Of a stretch of DNA of 64,000 nt, positions 1 to 9,821 are shown in pieces. This DNA comes from an uncultured Gammaproteobacteria bacterium (GTDB lineage Bacteria; Pseudomonadota; Gammaproteobacteria; Steroidobacterales; GCA-2729495). Within the stretch, counting starts at the first letter, position 1, and every line of letters begins with the position of its first letter. The position numbers and the translations under genes are program-made. The DNA lies in NCBI GenBank assembly GCA_937921935.1, contig CAKZWQ010000002.1, positions 1 to 64,000 of the forward strand, read 5' to 3'. The notes beneath the pieces are model-generated. The model ran no database searches, was not told where the DNA came from, and saw only the letters and a program-made list of their open reading frames with translations.

Positions 1-60
1 CGGGGCGTGAAAGACCTGGCGCTGATCAAGGCTTTTGTCGCCGCGGCAAAAGCGGAGTAA
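1..60 (+). CDS. trpF: Phosphoribosylanthranilate isomerase, C-terminal fragment
   Basis: Only the last 19 codons and the TAA stop are inside the window. The readable tail, RGVKDLALIKAFVAAAKAE, has the G-x-KD...I-x-AF pattern that closes TrpF proteins. TrpF isomerises phosphoribosylanthranilate in tryptophan synthesis. The stop lies 4 nt before trpB, which agrees with the common trpF-trpB-trpA order. The call rests on this short tail plus context. Confidence 0.75.
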   Translation, partial: RGVKDLALIKAFVAAAKAE

Positions 61-64
61 CAGC

Positions 65-1315
65 ATGCAGACGGAATTGACTGAAGAACAATGCAGGGAC
101 TTGCTGCAACGTGAGCTGGCGGGCGAATTGCCGGACGCCCACGGCCGCTTCGGGCCCTATGGTGGTCGCTATGCGCCGGAAACCCTGGTGCCGGCCCTGG
201 AGCGTCTGGAAGCGGGCATCCGCGAACATCTGAACTCAGCTGATTACCAGGCTGAGCTGGGGGCCGAGTTACGCGAATGGGTCGGCCGGCCGACAGCGCT
301 GACCCATGCGCGCGGTTTGTCAGCCCGCTGGGGCGCTGATGTCTGGTTTAAGCGCGAAGACCTTGCCCATACCGGTGCGCACAAAATTAACAATGCCCTG
401 GGTCAGGCCCTGCTGGCCAGACGCCTGGGCGCAAAACGGGTGATTGCGGAAACGGGTGCCGGACAGCACGGTGTCGCCACGGCGGCTGCCTGCGCCCGCG
501 TGGGTATTCCGTGCATTGTGTACATGGGTGAAGTGGATGTGGCGCGCCAGGCGCCCAACGTGGACCGCATGTATCAACTGGGTGCGGAAGTTGTGCCGGT
601 CACCGGCGGCGACCGGACCTTGCGCGCTGCCATTGATGAGGCCTTTCGTGACTGGGTGGCGGACCCGGAGGGCAGCTACTACCTGCTGGGCTCGGCCGTC
701 GGTCCGCATCCTTACCCTTACCTGGTGCGTGAACTGCAGTCGGTAATCGGGCGGGAGGCGCGCGCGCAGATGCTGGAGCTGGCCGGCGGCTTGCCTGATG
801 CCGCCTTTGCCTGCGTGGGCGGTGGCTCCAACGCCATCGGTTTGTTTTATCCCTTGCTCGGTGATGCCGGCACGGCCTTGTTCGGCGTTGAGGCCGGCGG
901 CCGCGGGCCGGGCCTGGGCGACAATTCCGCGACCCTGGCCACGGGTACGCCGGGTGTTCTGCATGGCAGCTACTCTGTTCTGTTGCATGATCGCGATGGC
1001 CAGATTCAGGAAACGCATTCGGTGTCGGCCGGTCTGGATTACCCGGGCGTCGGGCCTGAGCATTCCTTACTCAAAGCCATCGGCCGAGTCGAATACATCT
1101 CGGCGACGGATGAAGAAGCCCTGGAAGCCTTGCGCGAGTGTTGCTCCTCAGAAGGCATCCTGTCGGCCATCGAATCGGCCCATGCTTTCGTCGGCGCCCG
1201 CCGCTGGGCCCGGGATAACCCGGGTAAGCGGATTTTAATCGGCCTGTCCGGTCGGGGCGACAAGGACATGCCGACCCTGAGTAAAGTTCTGCCGCGGCCC
1301 GCCGGTGCACAGTAA
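65..1315 (+). CDS. trpB: Tryptophan synthase beta chain
   Basis: The TrpB subunit condenses indole with L-serine using PLP and works in an alpha2-beta2 complex with TrpA. The 416 residues are normal for the family. The PLP lysine lies in HTGAHKINN (about K107), the glutamate loop is ETGAGQHG (about 129-136) and the phosphate cradle is GGGSN (252-256). I chose the ATG at 65 because GGAG, overlapping the trpF stop, sits at the right distance; an upstream in-frame ATG at 35 would lie inside trpF. trpA follows after 20 nt, so the three genes form one operon. Confidence 0.97.
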   Translation: MQTELTEEQCRDLLQRELAGELPDAHGRFGPYGGRYAPETLVPALERLEAGIREHLNSADYQAELGAELREWVGRPTALTHARGLSARWGADVWFKREDLAHTGAHKINNALGQALLARRLGAKRVIAETGAGQHGVATAAACARVGIPCIVYMGEVDVARQAPNVDRMYQLGAEVVPVTGGDRTLRAAIDEAFRDWVADPEGSYYLLGSAVGPHPYPYLVRELQSVIGREARAQMLELAGGLPDAAFACVGGGSNAIGLFYPLLGDAGTALFGVEAGGRGPGLGDNSATLATGTPGVLHGSYSVLLHDRDGQIQETHSVSAGLDYPGVGPEHSLLKAIGRVEYISATDEEALEALRECCSSEGILSAIESAHAFVGARRWARDNPGKRILIGLSGRGDKDMPTLSKVLPRPAGAQ

Positions 1316-1335
1316 GTCACTATTGAGTTGAAGAC

Positions 1336-2112
1336 ATGAGCCAAGCCCACCAGCGAATCAGTGATGCAATCAACGCGGCCAATGCCGCCGGGCGCACCGG
1401 CCTGGTGCCGTTTATCACGGCGGGTTATCCGGACAAAGACAAATTCATCGCCACCCTGCGCGCTGTGGCAGCCGCCGGTGATGTCGTCGAAGTCGGTGTG
1501 CCCTTTTCCGACCCCATGGCCGATGGCGTCACCATTCAACGTTCCAGTCACGCCGCCATTGAATCGGGTGTCAGCCTGCGCTGGATTCTTGATGAACTGA
1601 CAGCGGCCGGTGACGTGGGTGCGCCCCTGGTCCTGATGAGCTACCTGAACCCCTTGCTGGCATTCGGTTACCCCGAGCTGGCCGCCGCTGCACTTAAGGC
1701 CGGCGTCTGCGGTTTTATCGTGCCGGATCTGCCTCTGGAAGAAGGGGAGGAGCTGCGTGCCGCCCTGGCGGAGCAGGGCCTGGCATTGATTCAGTTGGTG
1801 ACGCCGGCGACGCCGGCCGAACGTATTGCGCGGCTGTGTGCAGCCAGCCAGGGTTTTGTCTACGCCGTCACCATTAAAGGCATTACCGGCGGCGCCCAGG
1901 CAATTCCGCCGGAAGTCACCGGTTATCTGGACCGGGTTCGCGAAGCCGCCGGCGACGTGCCGGTGTGTGCCGGCTTCGGCGTGCGTGAAGCCGCCCAGCT
2001 CAAATCTCTCGGCGCCCATGCGCAAGGTGTGATTGTGGGTTCGGCCCTGGTGGAACAACTGGAAGCCGGCAATGATCCGGTGGCTTTTCTGGAAGCTTTG
2101 CGTCCGGCCTGA
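1336..2112 (+). CDS. trpA: Tryptophan synthase alpha chain
   Basis: TrpA cleaves indole-3-glycerol phosphate and channels indole to TrpB. The protein has 258 residues, close to the usual 260-270. The catalytic pair is visible in VEVGVPFSDPMADG: Glu52 and Asp63, matching E. coli Glu49 and Asp60. It is the last gene of the trp unit and is convergent with ubiB. The 66-bp gap holds a short inverted repeat (2160-2165 with 2174-2179) without a T-tract, so I do not call a terminator there. Confidence 0.97.
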   Translation: MSQAHQRISDAINAANAAGRTGLVPFITAGYPDKDKFIATLRAVAAAGDVVEVGVPFSDPMADGVTIQRSSHAAIESGVSLRWILDELTAAGDVGAPLVLMSYLNPLLAFGYPELAAAALKAGVCGFIVPDLPLEEGEELRAALAEQGLALIQLVTPATPAERIARLCAASQGFVYAVTIKGITGGAQAIPPEVTGYLDRVREAAGDVPVCAGFGVREAAQLKSLGAHAQGVIVGSALVEQLEAGNDPVAFLEALRPA

Positions 2113-2178
2113 TATGAAGCGCATGGCGCATCAGGCGGGTATAAACCAATCTATCGAACGGCCTTCTGGAGCTAAGGC

Positions 2179-3807
2179 CTAGGTCTCGGGCCTTCCAATG
2201 TAGAGGCTCAGTAAACCAGCCGAGCTTGCCAGCCAGCCCAGCCAGTCCGGTTCCACATCCAGGCCTATTAATAAGGCGCCCGCCACCAGCAGGGCGGCTC
2301 CCGCAATTACCCTAAACTGCCGCATCTCCCGATCCCGCATGGACTGGCGGTCGGGCAGGGGCAGCTCGCCGTTGTTCGCGATAATCTGGTCAACGAGTTT
2401 TCTGGCCACGGCTGGCAAATGCTCAAGCGTGTAGCGAATATCCGGCAGGTCACGGGCGAGCCGCTTGGCCGTGGCTTCCGGGCCGGTCTGCTCGGCCATC
2501 CAGCGCTTGAGCACCGGGCGACCCGTTTCCCACAGGTCCAGCTCCGGGTAGAGCTCGCGACCCAGGCCTTCGATCTGCAACAGGGTCTTTTGCAGCAGGA
2601 TCAGTTGCGGCTGAATTTCCATATCAAACTGGCGGGCCACCTGAAGCAGCCGCATCATGACCTGGCCAAAGGAAATCTCCTTCAGGGGCTTGTTCATGAT
2701 GGGCTCGCAGACGGTGCGCACGGCTGCTTCCAGTTCATCCACCCGGGTGCCCTTGGGTACCCAGCCCGAGTCCACGTGCAACTGGGCGACGCGCTGGTAG
2801 TCGTAGTCAAAAAAGGCGATGAAGTTTTCGGCCAGGTAACGTCGGTCCCGGTCCTCCAGGGTGCCGACGATGCCGAAGTCCACCGCGGCATAGCGAGGAT
2901 TGTCCGGGTCACTGACATCAACAAAGATGTTGCCCGGGTGCATGTCGGCATGAAAGAAGTTGTCCCGGAAGACCTGGGTGAAAAAAATCTCTACGCCGTG
3001 GGCGGCAAGTTTGGGGATATTCGCCCCGGCCGCCTGCAGGGCATCCATCTGGTTGATGGGGATGCCGTAGATGCGTTCCTGCACCATGGCCCGGTCGTTG
3101 CAGTAGTCCCAGTAAATATCCGGCACATAAATTTGTGCAGAGCCTTTGAAGTTACGCCGCAACTGGGTGCAGTTCGCGGCCTCCCGCATCAGGTCCAGTT
3201 CTGCCTTGCAGGTCTTGTCGTACTCTTCGACGACTTCCACCGGTCGCAGCCGGCGCGCTTCCGGCCAGTAACGATTGGCGAGTCCGGCAATGGCATAGAG
3301 CACTTCGATGTCGCGCTCGATCAGTTGCTGCACGCCCGGCCGCAGAATCTTGACCACCACCTCTTCGCCGGACTGCAGCCGGGCTGCGTGTACCTGGGCA
3401 ATGGAGGCCGCAGCCAGCGCCTCGGGCTCGAAGGCCGCGAAGACTTGCTCGGGTGGCCGGCCATACGCCTGCTCAAGAATTTCCCGCGCCTGGTCAGCCG
3501 GGAAAGGCGGCACCTGGTCCTGCAGTTTGGCGAGCTCCGCCGCTACATCGTCGGGCAGCAGGTCAGGCCGGGTGGACAGAGACTGGCCAAACTTGACGAA
3601 GATCGGACCGAGTTCTTCCAGCGCTTCCCGAATGCGCACGGCTCGCGGTCCCTCGTGCCGCGTCCGGCCCCAGCTCCCGGGCCACAGCAGCAGGACAAAG
3701 CGCACGGGACGCAGCAGGTGAGTGGCCCGAATCAGGTCGTCCAGGCCATGGCGTACCAGCACACGTTCAATAGACAGCAGGCGTAACAGCAGGCGCAGAC
3801 GTTTCAT
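2179..3807 (-). CDS. ubiB: Ubiquinone biosynthesis atypical kinase/ATPase UbiB
   Basis: UbiB is an atypical protein-kinase-like ATPase needed for ubiquinone synthesis at the inner membrane. The 542 residues match the family length. The ABC1-family K-x-G-Q element appears as FVKFGQSLSTRPD in the N-terminal third, and HADMHPGNIF plus AVDFG give the catalytic-loop and metal-binding motifs. Two hydrophobic segments at the C-terminus anchor it. It overlaps ubiJ by 4 bp, the ubiE-ubiJ-ubiB order of E. coli. Confidence 0.96.
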   Translation of the reverse strand: MKRLRLLLRLLSIERVLVRHGLDDLIRATHLLRPVRFVLLLWPGSWGRTRHEGPRAVRIREALEELGPIFVKFGQSLSTRPDLLPDDVAAELAKLQDQVPPFPADQAREILEQAYGRPPEQVFAAFEPEALAAASIAQVHAARLQSGEEVVVKILRPGVQQLIERDIEVLYAIAGLANRYWPEARRLRPVEVVEEYDKTCKAELDLMREAANCTQLRRNFKGSAQIYVPDIYWDYCNDRAMVQERIYGIPINQMDALQAAGANIPKLAAHGVEIFFTQVFRDNFFHADMHPGNIFVDVSDPDNPRYAAVDFGIVGTLEDRDRRYLAENFIAFFDYDYQRVAQLHVDSGWVPKGTRVDELEAAVRTVCEPIMNKPLKEISFGQVMMRLLQVARQFDMEIQPQLILLQKTLLQIEGLGRELYPELDLWETGRPVLKRWMAEQTGPEATAKRLARDLPDIRYTLEHLPAVARKLVDQIIANNGELPLPDRQSMRDREMRQFRVIAGAALLVAGALLIGLDVEPDWLGWLASSAGLLSLYIGRPET

Positions 3808-4406
3808 AAAGATGTGTGACTCCGCAGTCGCTGCAGTCGGGCTGCTACGCGCTCGACATCATTGGCCAGGCGATCGACCTCCCCCAGAAAATCGTTCACT
3901 TCATAGCGGGTCGGCAAGTCGCGACGTTCTTCCTGCAGAAATTCCGTGAGACTGCGTCTGAAGCTGTCAGCAGCGGCGCCTGCCCAGCCGGCGAAGCCGC
4001 GGGCCGCCTGGCCGACCTGGTGCGCGGCCACGTCGCCGATCAAGCGGGACAGCTCTTCTTCGGGTTCGGGCCGCGCGAATTCCAGCAAGGACTGAAACTG
4101 CTGGGCGATTTCCGTATCCCCGCTGAGGCGGACGGCGCCGCTGCGCAATACGGCCTGGGCATCCCCGAACAGCAGGCGGTTAAAGCCCACCAGGCCGCCC
4201 TTCAGGCTGGCGTCGGCTTCGTCCTCGGTCTGCTCGCTGATCTGAAGTTCTCCGCCGGCAGCGGTGAGGCGGGTATGAATACCGGGTGGGTCCAGCTGCA
4301 CATCCAGGCTCTTGCCTTCCAGTTCATGACACAGGGCCCGCGCGCTGACTGAGTCAGCAATGCCGCGATTCAGCAGGGCGGCCAGGGGTGCATGCACTGC
4401 TTGCAT
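3804..4406 (-). CDS. ubiJ: Ubiquinone biosynthesis accessory factor UbiJ (SCP2 domain)
   Basis: UbiJ is a lipid-binding scaffold of the soluble Ubi complex. The protein has 200 residues with an N-terminal SCP2-like domain (about 15-115) and a helical C-terminus typical of UbiJ. Sequence similarity within this family is low, so the call leans on position: it starts 4 nt after ubiE stops and overlaps ubiB by 4 bp. ubiK, which encodes its known partner, is at 17.9 kb. Confidence 0.9.
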   Translation of the reverse strand: MQAVHAPLAALLNRGIADSVSARALCHELEGKSLDVQLDPPGIHTRLTAAGGELQISEQTEDEADASLKGGLVGFNRLLFGDAQAVLRSGAVRLSGDTEIAQQFQSLLEFARPEPEEELSRLIGDVAAHQVGQAARGFAGWAGAAADSFRRSLTEFLQEERRDLPTRYEVNDFLGEVDRLANDVERVAARLQRLRSHTSL

Positions 4407-4410
4407 GGCG

Positions 4411-5166
4411 CTAGTAACGAAAGCCCAGGTGCAGGGCCACGATGCCGCCCGTCAGGTTGTGATAGCGGCAGTCTTCCAGGCCCGCTTCCTGCATCAGGCT
4501 CAGCAGCGTCTCCTGGTCAGGATGCATGCGAATGGATTCGGCCAGATAACGGTAACTGTCCCCGTCATCGGCCACGGCAGCGCCGAGTCGGGGTAATACC
4601 TGGAAGGAGTACCAGTCGTAGATGGGCCGCAAAAAGGCCAGGGCAGGCCGCGAAAATTCCAGCACCAGCAGGCGACCACCGGGTTTGAGTACTCGTTGCA
4701 TTTCCGCCAGGGCGGCCGGCTTGTCAGTGACATTGCGCAAGCCAAAGCCGATGGTCACGCAGTCGAAGGCGCCGTCGGGGAAGGGCAAGCGCTCCGCATT
4801 GGCCTGGATTAGCCGCACATTCGCCACCAGGCCCCGGTCCAGCAGTCGCCGCCGGCCTTCGCTGAGCATTTCGGCGTTGATGTCACTCAAGACCACCTGG
4901 CCCCCGGGTCCCACGCGCCGGCACAGGCCGGCAGCCAGATCGCCGGTGCCGCCCGCGACATCCAGGGCCCGGCCGCCGGGCCGCAGGCCGGTGCGGCCCA
5001 GGGCGTAGTGCTTCCAGAGTCGATGCAGACCTCCGGACATCAGGTCATTCATCAGGTCATAGCGGCCGGCCACGGAATCGAAGACGCCGCGGACCCGGTC
5101 TGCCTTGTCAGCCGTGGGTACCGTCTGGAAGCCGAAGTGGGTGGTGTCGGACTGGCGCTCGCTCAT
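4411..5166 (-). CDS. ubiE: Ubiquinone/menaquinone C-methyltransferase UbiE
   Basis: UbiE performs the SAM-dependent C-methylation of the benzoquinone ring. The 251 residues equal the E. coli enzyme. N-terminal signatures TTHFGFQTV and [17 protein letters not shown] are diagnostic; the SAM-binding glycine motif is LDVAGGTGD (about 69-77) and FGLRNVTDK matches motif III. It is the first gene of the ubiEJB unit, 80 nt downstream of hslU. Confidence 0.97.
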   Translation of the reverse strand: MSERQSDTTHFGFQTVPTADKADRVRGVFDSVAGRYDLMNDLMSGGLHRLWKHYALGRTGLRPGGRALDVAGGTGDLAAGLCRRVGPGGQVVLSDINAEMLSEGRRRLLDRGLVANVRLIQANAERLPFPDGAFDCVTIGFGLRNVTDKPAALAEMQRVLKPGGRLLVLEFSRPALAFLRPIYDWYSFQVLPRLGAAVADDGDSYRYLAESIRMHPDQETLLSLMQEAGLEDCRYHNLTGGIVALHLGFRY

Positions 5167-5246
5167 TCTTGTTCCCGGCCGAGAGCGGGTAGTTTAGCCC
5201 CTGCGCTGCGCTGCGCAATTGGCCCGTCCGCGGGGCCGAGAAGCCT

Positions 5247-6575
5247 TTAGAGGATGTAGCGACTCAGATCCTCATCCTTGAGCAGCTCGCCCAGCTGCTC
5301 ATCCACATAGGCGGCATCCACCAGCACGCTCTGGCCGCCCCGGTCAGCCGCCTCGAAGGACAGGGTCTCAACCAAACGCTCCATCACCGTATGCAGACGC
5401 CGGGCGCCGATGTTTTCGTTCTGCTCGTTCATGCGAAACGCAATCTCGGCAATGCGCTGCACGCCCGAGGCATCGAAGCTCAGGCTCAGGCCTTCGGTCC
5501 CCATCAGGGCCGTGTACTGCTCCGACAGGGAGGCATCGGGCTCCGTCAGGATACGGGCGAACTCACCGCTTTTGAGGGCGGACAGCTCCACCCGAATGGG
5601 GAAGCGGCCCTGCAGTTCAGGAATCAGGTCAGAGGGCTTGGCCGTGTGAAAGGCGCCGGAGGCAATAAACAGAATGTGATCAGTCCGGATCATGCCGTAC
5701 TTGGTCGTTACGGTGCAGCCTTCCACCAGGGGCAGCAGGTCCCGCTGAACACCTTCACGAGACACATCGGCACCCATGGTGTCCGTGCGTCTGGCCACCT
5801 TGTCGATTTCATCAACGAAAACGATGCCCTTCTGTTCGACGTTTTTCAGCGCCTCGATCTTGATGTCATCTTCATTGACCAGGCGACCGGCTTCTTCTTC
5901 CGTGAGCATCTTGAAGGCATCGCGAATCTTCAGCCGTCGCGAGCTGGTCTTGCCGCTGGAGAAATTCTGAAACATGTTCTGCAGCTGGCTGGTCATTTCT
6001 TCCATGCCCGGAGGCGCCATAATCTCAACGCCGACCTGGGGCAGCTGCACGTCGATTTCTATTTCCTTGTCGTCCAGATCACCTTCGCGCAATTTCTTGC
6101 GGAACTTCTGGCGCGTTTCCGATCCTTCAGGTTTCTCCGGCTGGCCCACAGAGTTGGAAGGCGGGGGCAGCAGCGCGTCAAGAATACGGTCTTCAGCGGC
6201 GTCCTCCGCCCGGTGCCGGACCTTGTCCATCTCCAGTTCACGGGTGAGTTTGACGGCGGTGTCTGCCAGGTCCCGGATGATGCTGTCCACTTCCCGGCCC
6301 ACATAGCCCACTTCGGTGAACTTGGTGGCTTCCACCTTGATGAAGGGCGCGCGGGCGAGTTTTGCCAGACGCCGGGCAATCTCCGTTTTGCCTACGCCCG
6401 TAGGGCCCATCATCAGGATGTTTTTCGGCGTGATTTCATTCTGCAGATCTTCGGCGACCTGCAGGCGACGCCAGCGGTTTCGCAAGGCAATGGCTACTGC
6501 CCGCTTGGCTTCGTCCTGGCCGATGATGTGTTTGTCCAGTTCCTGGACAATTTCTCTGGGAGTCATTTGTGACAT
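5247..6575 (-). CDS. hslU: ATP-dependent protease ATPase subunit HslU
   Basis: HslU is the AAA+ unfoldase ring that feeds proteins to the HslV protease. From [10 protein letters not shown] to the C-terminal LSRYIL it has 442 residues, almost identical to E. coli (443). The Walker A box is GPTGVGKT (57-64), the Walker B is [10 protein letters not shown] and the pore GYVG loop is present. The longer reading frame begins inside hslV and is rejected: the ATG at 6575 has a GGAGA ribosome site 10 nt upstream, and HslU proteins start with this sequence. It follows hslV by 65 nt. Confidence 0.97.
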   Translation of the reverse strand: MSQMTPREIVQELDKHIIGQDEAKRAVAIALRNRWRRLQVAEDLQNEITPKNILMMGPTGVGKTEIARRLAKLARAPFIKVEATKFTEVGYVGREVDSIIRDLADTAVKLTRELEMDKVRHRAEDAAEDRILDALLPPPSNSVGQPEKPEGSETRQKFRKKLREGDLDDKEIEIDVQLPQVGVEIMAPPGMEEMTSQLQNMFQNFSSGKTSSRRLKIRDAFKMLTEEEAGRLVNEDDIKIEALKNVEQKGIVFVDEIDKVARRTDTMGADVSREGVQRDLLPLVEGCTVTTKYGMIRTDHILFIASGAFHTAKPSDLIPELQGRFPIRVELSALKSGEFARILTEPDASLSEQYTALMGTEGLSLSFDASGVQRIAEIAFRMNEQNENIGARRLHTVMERLVETLSFEAADRGGQSVLVDAAYVDEQLGELLKDEDLSRYIL

Positions 6576-6640
6576 GAAGCTAGGGTCTCCGGGAAACAGC
6601 TGTGACGGCGCCAGCTTTCTGCCGGCGCATGCGGTGGCAC

Positions 6641-7180
6641 TTATGCGTCGTCGAGGGTTTCCACCAAAATATTGTTGTTTGTATAAACGCAGATGGCTGC
6701 CGCGATCTCCAGGGCCTTGGTGACGGTCTCCGCCGCGGTTAACTCGGTATTTTCCAGCAGTGCGCGCGCAGCCGCCTGGGCAAAGGGACCGCCCGAGCCG
6801 ATAGCCATCAGATCGTTTTCCGGTTCGATGACGTCGCCGTTCCCGGAAATGATCAGGGAGGTTTCGCTGTCGGCTACGCACAGCAGCGCTTCAAGGCGGC
6901 GCAGACGACGATCCGTGCGCCAGTCCTTGGCCAGTTCGATGGCCGCGCGGGTCAGGTTGCCGTACTGCTCCATCTTGCCTTCGAAAAGCTCGAACAGGGT
7001 AAAGGCATCGGCGGTGCCGCCGGCGAAGCCTGCCAGCACACGCCCGTCCGCCAGCAGCCGGACTTTGCGGGCATTACCTTTCATGACGGTGTTGCCCATG
7101 CTCACCTGGCCGTCGCCGCCGACGGCCACGACGCCGTTGCGTCGAACCGAGACGATGGTTGTGCCGCGAAACTGATCCAT
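6641..7180 (-). CDS. hslV: ATP-dependent protease peptidase subunit HslV
   Basis: HslV is the threonine peptidase of the HslUV complex. The protein has 179 residues. The active N-terminal Thr is preceded by a short propeptide, MDQFRG, before [10 protein letters not shown]; in E. coli only Met is removed. [16 protein letters not shown] is typical of HslV. It lies between xerC and hslU. I looked for a sigma-32 promoter in the 145-bp gap after xerC and saw no convincing match. Confidence 0.97.
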   Translation of the reverse strand: MDQFRGTTIVSVRRNGVVAVGGDGQVSMGNTVMKGNARKVRLLADGRVLAGFAGGTADAFTLFELFEGKMEQYGNLTRAAIELAKDWRTDRRLRRLEALLCVADSETSLIISGNGDVIEPENDLMAIGSGGPFAQAAARALLENTELTAAETVTKALEIAAAICVYTNNNILVETLDDA

Positions 7181-7325
7181 TGTTTATCTCCCTTTGTGCT
7201 CACCGGTTGCTATGCGCGCAGCACCCTGCAGGTTTCTTTTCACCGTCTTGCTCAGATGAGTTCAGAGGGCGAGCCGGGGGTTTCTGCCTTGGCCTTGGCT
7301 GAGGTTCGCGGCTCCCGGCGCCTTA

Positions 7326-8234
7326 TCAGGCCTTGGTTTTACGGCGCGCGCGCGGATGAGCATCATCGTATATCTGGGCGAGATGCTGGAAATCAAGGTG
7401 GGTATAGATCTGGGTGGTGCTGATGTCGGCATGACCCAGCAACTCCTGCACGCCGCGCAGGTCGCGGCTGGACTCCAGCATGTGGGTCGCGAAGCTGTGG
7501 CGGAACAGGTGCGGGTAGACCCGCTTGGGCAAACCGGACTTAAGGGCCCAGTGCCGCACGCGGCGCTGCACCACGCGGGGGCTGATGCGGCGGCCGCGCT
7601 GGCCGACGAACAGGGCCGGCTCATCGGTCAGGGCCAGGCCGGGCCGCACCGCCAGCCAGTCCCGCAGGGCGGAGCGGGCCTTGCGACCAACGGGTACGAT
7701 CCGCATGCGTGAGCCTTTGCCCGTGACGCGCACGGTGCCATCGTCCAGATCAAGATCGGTCGGATCCAGGCCGACGAGTTCGGCCAGGCGCAGACCCGAG
7801 GAGTAGAGCAGCTCCAGGATGGCCCGGTCACGGCAGCTAATGGGGTCGTCGCCGGAGATGCTCAGCAGTCTGGCAACCTGCTCGATGTCCAGGGTATCGG
7901 GCAGATTACGTGGTGCGCGCGGGGCACTGATGTCCGCCCCGGGATTTTGTTTGAGCCGGTTCTCCCGGATCAGGAAATTCAGAAAACTGCGCGCGCCTGA
8001 CAGGCGGCGCTGCACACTGCGCGCACTCAAGCCGCCGCCATGACTGACGGCGGCGAAGCGACGCAGGTGCATGTCACGCAGCGACTGCCAGTCCTCGATG
8101 CCTTCGCGTTCGCAGAAGTCCGTCAGGCAGGCAAGGTCGCGCCGGTAGCTTTTGATGGTGTGCGGCGAGAGGCGCCGCTCCAGACGCAAGTGCTGGAGAA
8201 AGTCTTCTGTGAGCTGCCGTTCGTCGGCGTGCAA
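7326..8234 (-). CDS. xerC: Tyrosine recombinase XerC
   Basis: XerC acts with XerD at dif to resolve chromosome dimers. The 302 residues fit. The N-terminal SAM-like DNA-binding domain includes SPHTIKSYRRDL. Catalytic residues lie in YSSGLRLAELVGLD (Arg), HLFRHSFATHML (His-x-x-Arg) and LLGHADISTTQIYTHLD (His and the nucleophile Tyr). It is placed after dapF and DUF484, as in the dapF-yigA-xerC order of E. coli, so it is housekeeping and not a phage integrase. The XerC rather than XerD assignment relies on this context. Confidence 0.95.
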   Translation of the reverse strand: MHADERQLTEDFLQHLRLERRLSPHTIKSYRRDLACLTDFCEREGIEDWQSLRDMHLRRFAAVSHGGGLSARSVQRRLSGARSFLNFLIRENRLKQNPGADISAPRAPRNLPDTLDIEQVARLLSISGDDPISCRDRAILELLYSSGLRLAELVGLDPTDLDLDDGTVRVTGKGSRMRIVPVGRKARSALRDWLAVRPGLALTDEPALFVGQRGRRISPRVVQRRVRHWALKSGLPKRVYPHLFRHSFATHMLESSRDLRGVQELLGHADISTTQIYTHLDFQHLAQIYDDAHPRARRKTKA

Positions 8235-8241
8235 GGCCGGC

Positions 8242-8937
8242 TCAGCGACCCAGGGCGCAGCTCACCAATTCGCCCAGCTTGGCGAGAAAATCGATGCTCT
8301 TGCCCGGGTGAAAATAATCTGCATCCCGGTTGCCCACGGCGAGGAAACCCGAGGCACCGCCCGTGCCCAGGGGCAGCAGGGCAACGGAACCGATTTCCAC
8401 ATCGCCTTCGCCGAAAAGAAAGCGATGCTGGGCATCGCGCACGCGGCCGCAGCGGGTGTTACCCGACTCCAGGAAGGTCTTGAAGGGGCTCAGGCTTTCG
8501 TCATCGCGATCGATCATGCGCAGGAAGCGACTGTCATGCAGCGCTTCTACCTGGTGAAACAAGACCAGCACGGCGCGGTCCGCCTTGAAACTGATACGCA
8601 ACTGCTCTTCCAGCGCGCCGACCACTTCGGCCGGATCTTCCGCCTGCATCAGCAGCAGGGTGAGCCGATGAATTCTTTCGGACAACTGATCGTTGCCGCG
8701 GGCCACTTCCAGCAAGTCGCGAAGCTGGCGTTCCAGCTGCATGTTGTTTTGTCGCAGCACCGCGACCTGGCGTTCGACCAGCGACACGGCCGGCCCTCCC
8801 GTACTGTGCGGCAGGCGCATCTTCGACAGGACCGTGGGGTGCCGTTCGAAAAATTCCGGATTGCTTTGCAGATAGGCCGCGATCAGGCCTTCGTCGATGT
8901 CGCTGACATCGTCCTGCGGTTGCTCAAGCGTACTCAT
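8242..8937 (-). CDS. DUF484 family protein (YigA-like)
   Basis: This 231-residue protein belongs to DUF484, a GAF-like family of unproven function found between dapF and xerC in many gammaproteobacteria. The start at 8937 gives MSTLEQPQDD, followed by YLQSNPEFFERHP, the N-terminal signature of the family. Its ATG overlaps the dapF stop (ATGA), which indicates translational coupling; a longer frame running into dapF is rejected. It stops 7 nt before xerC. Confidence 0.92.
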   Translation of the reverse strand: MSTLEQPQDDVSDIDEGLIAAYLQSNPEFFERHPTVLSKMRLPHSTGGPAVSLVERQVAVLRQNNMQLERQLRDLLEVARGNDQLSERIHRLTLLLMQAEDPAEVVGALEEQLRISFKADRAVLVLFHQVEALHDSRFLRMIDRDDESLSPFKTFLESGNTRCGRVRDAQHRFLFGEGDVEIGSVALLPLGTGGASGFLAVGNRDADYFHPGKSIDFLAKLGELVSCALGR

Positions 8938-9752
8938 TCGGCGACCGTTCCCTCGAACACGGTGATCGCTTCCCCGGTGAGCCAGACGGACTCTCCGGGC
9001 CCTTTCCAGTCGACGGTAACCCATCCGCCGGGCAACTCCACGCGCACCGTGGGGTCCAGCCATCCTGCTCTTTGGCCCGTAACAGCCGCGGCGCAGGCGC
9101 CGGTTCCGCATGCCTGAGTTTCTCCGACGCCGCGCTCGAAAACACGCAAGCGTATATGGGTCGGATCAACTATCTGGACAAAGCTGATGTTAGCACGGCT
9201 AGGGAAGCGCTCGTGGCTCTCCAGCGCCGGCCCCAGGCGCTCCACAGGCGCGCTATCAACATCTTCTACCCGCAGCACGGCGTGCGGATTGCCCAGGGAA
9301 ACCACCCGCAGCTCCACGCTGCTGCCGGCCACGGCAATGTCATAGGCCTCAGCCTGGGCGCTTGCCGTAAAAGGCAGGGCAGCGGGCCGGAAGTCGGGCT
9401 CGCCCATGGCCACTGCTACCTGGCCGTCGGGCAGCAACCGGGCCGGCGACAGGCCGCCCACATGCTCCAGCGTCAGGTTGGGTGTGTGCCCTCGGTCAGC
9501 CAAAAACTTGACGATGCAGCGGGCACCGTTGCCGCACTGTTCCGCCTCGCTGCCATCGCTGTTGAAGATGCGATAGGCAGCCGCTGCCGCGGGATCGCGG
9601 GCCGCACCTACCCAGAGCAGCTGGTCGAAACCGATGCCTCGACGCCGGTCGGCCCAGGCGCGAATCCGGCCTGCCGCAGGGGGTGCAGCCTCGGTGTGGA
9701 CGATCATGAAGTCGTTACCCAGGCCATGCATTTTGGTGAAAGGCACGTTCAT
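8934..9752 (-). CDS. dapF: Diaminopimelate epimerase
   Basis: DapF interconverts LL- and meso-diaminopimelate for peptidoglycan and lysine. The protein has 272 residues and starts with FTKMHGLGNDFMIV, the family signature. The two catalytic cysteines are visible in EQCGNGARC and in ETQACGTGAC. It is the first gene of the dapF-DUF484-xerC unit and is divergent from the ParA gene. No lptM or lysA is next to it here; lptM is found at 45.8 kb instead. Confidence 0.97.
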   Translation of the reverse strand: MNVPFTKMHGLGNDFMIVHTEAAPPAAGRIRAWADRRRGIGFDQLLWVGAARDPAAAAAYRIFNSDGSEAEQCGNGARCIVKFLADRGHTPNLTLEHVGGLSPARLLPDGQVAVAMGEPDFRPAALPFTASAQAEAYDIAVAGSSVELRVVSLGNPHAVLRVEDVDSAPVERLGPALESHERFPSRANISFVQIVDPTHIRLRVFERGVGETQACGTGACAAAVTGQRAGWLDPTVRVELPGGWVTVDWKGPGESVWLTGEAITVFEGTVAE

Positions 9753-9821
9753 GTGTCATGGACTTTTGTTAAATGCGCGGCTAAGTTTAGCCCCTCGCTG
9801 CAAAGCATGAGGATAATAAAA

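Noticed and set aside
1039..2124. Long open frame (361 codons) opposite trpB/trpA, and similar long antisense frames opposite ubiB, hslU, polA, argG and others
   Set aside because: The genes on the sense strand are certain; GC-rich codon bias keeps the antisense frames open. They have no ribosome sites and no recognisable domains.
2160..2179. Intrinsic terminator between trpA and ubiB
   Set aside because: A 6-bp inverted repeat exists but there is no T-tract on either strand, and it overlaps the ubiB stop codon.
7181..7325. Sigma-32 heat-shock promoter before hslV
   Set aside because: I looked for CTTGAA and CCCCAT with the right spacing on the minus strand and found no acceptable match.
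7326..8234. Phage or island integrase
   Set aside because: The tyrosine recombinase sits in the conserved dapF-DUF484-xerC order and is the housekeeping XerC; it is not linked to the tRNA-Arg scar.
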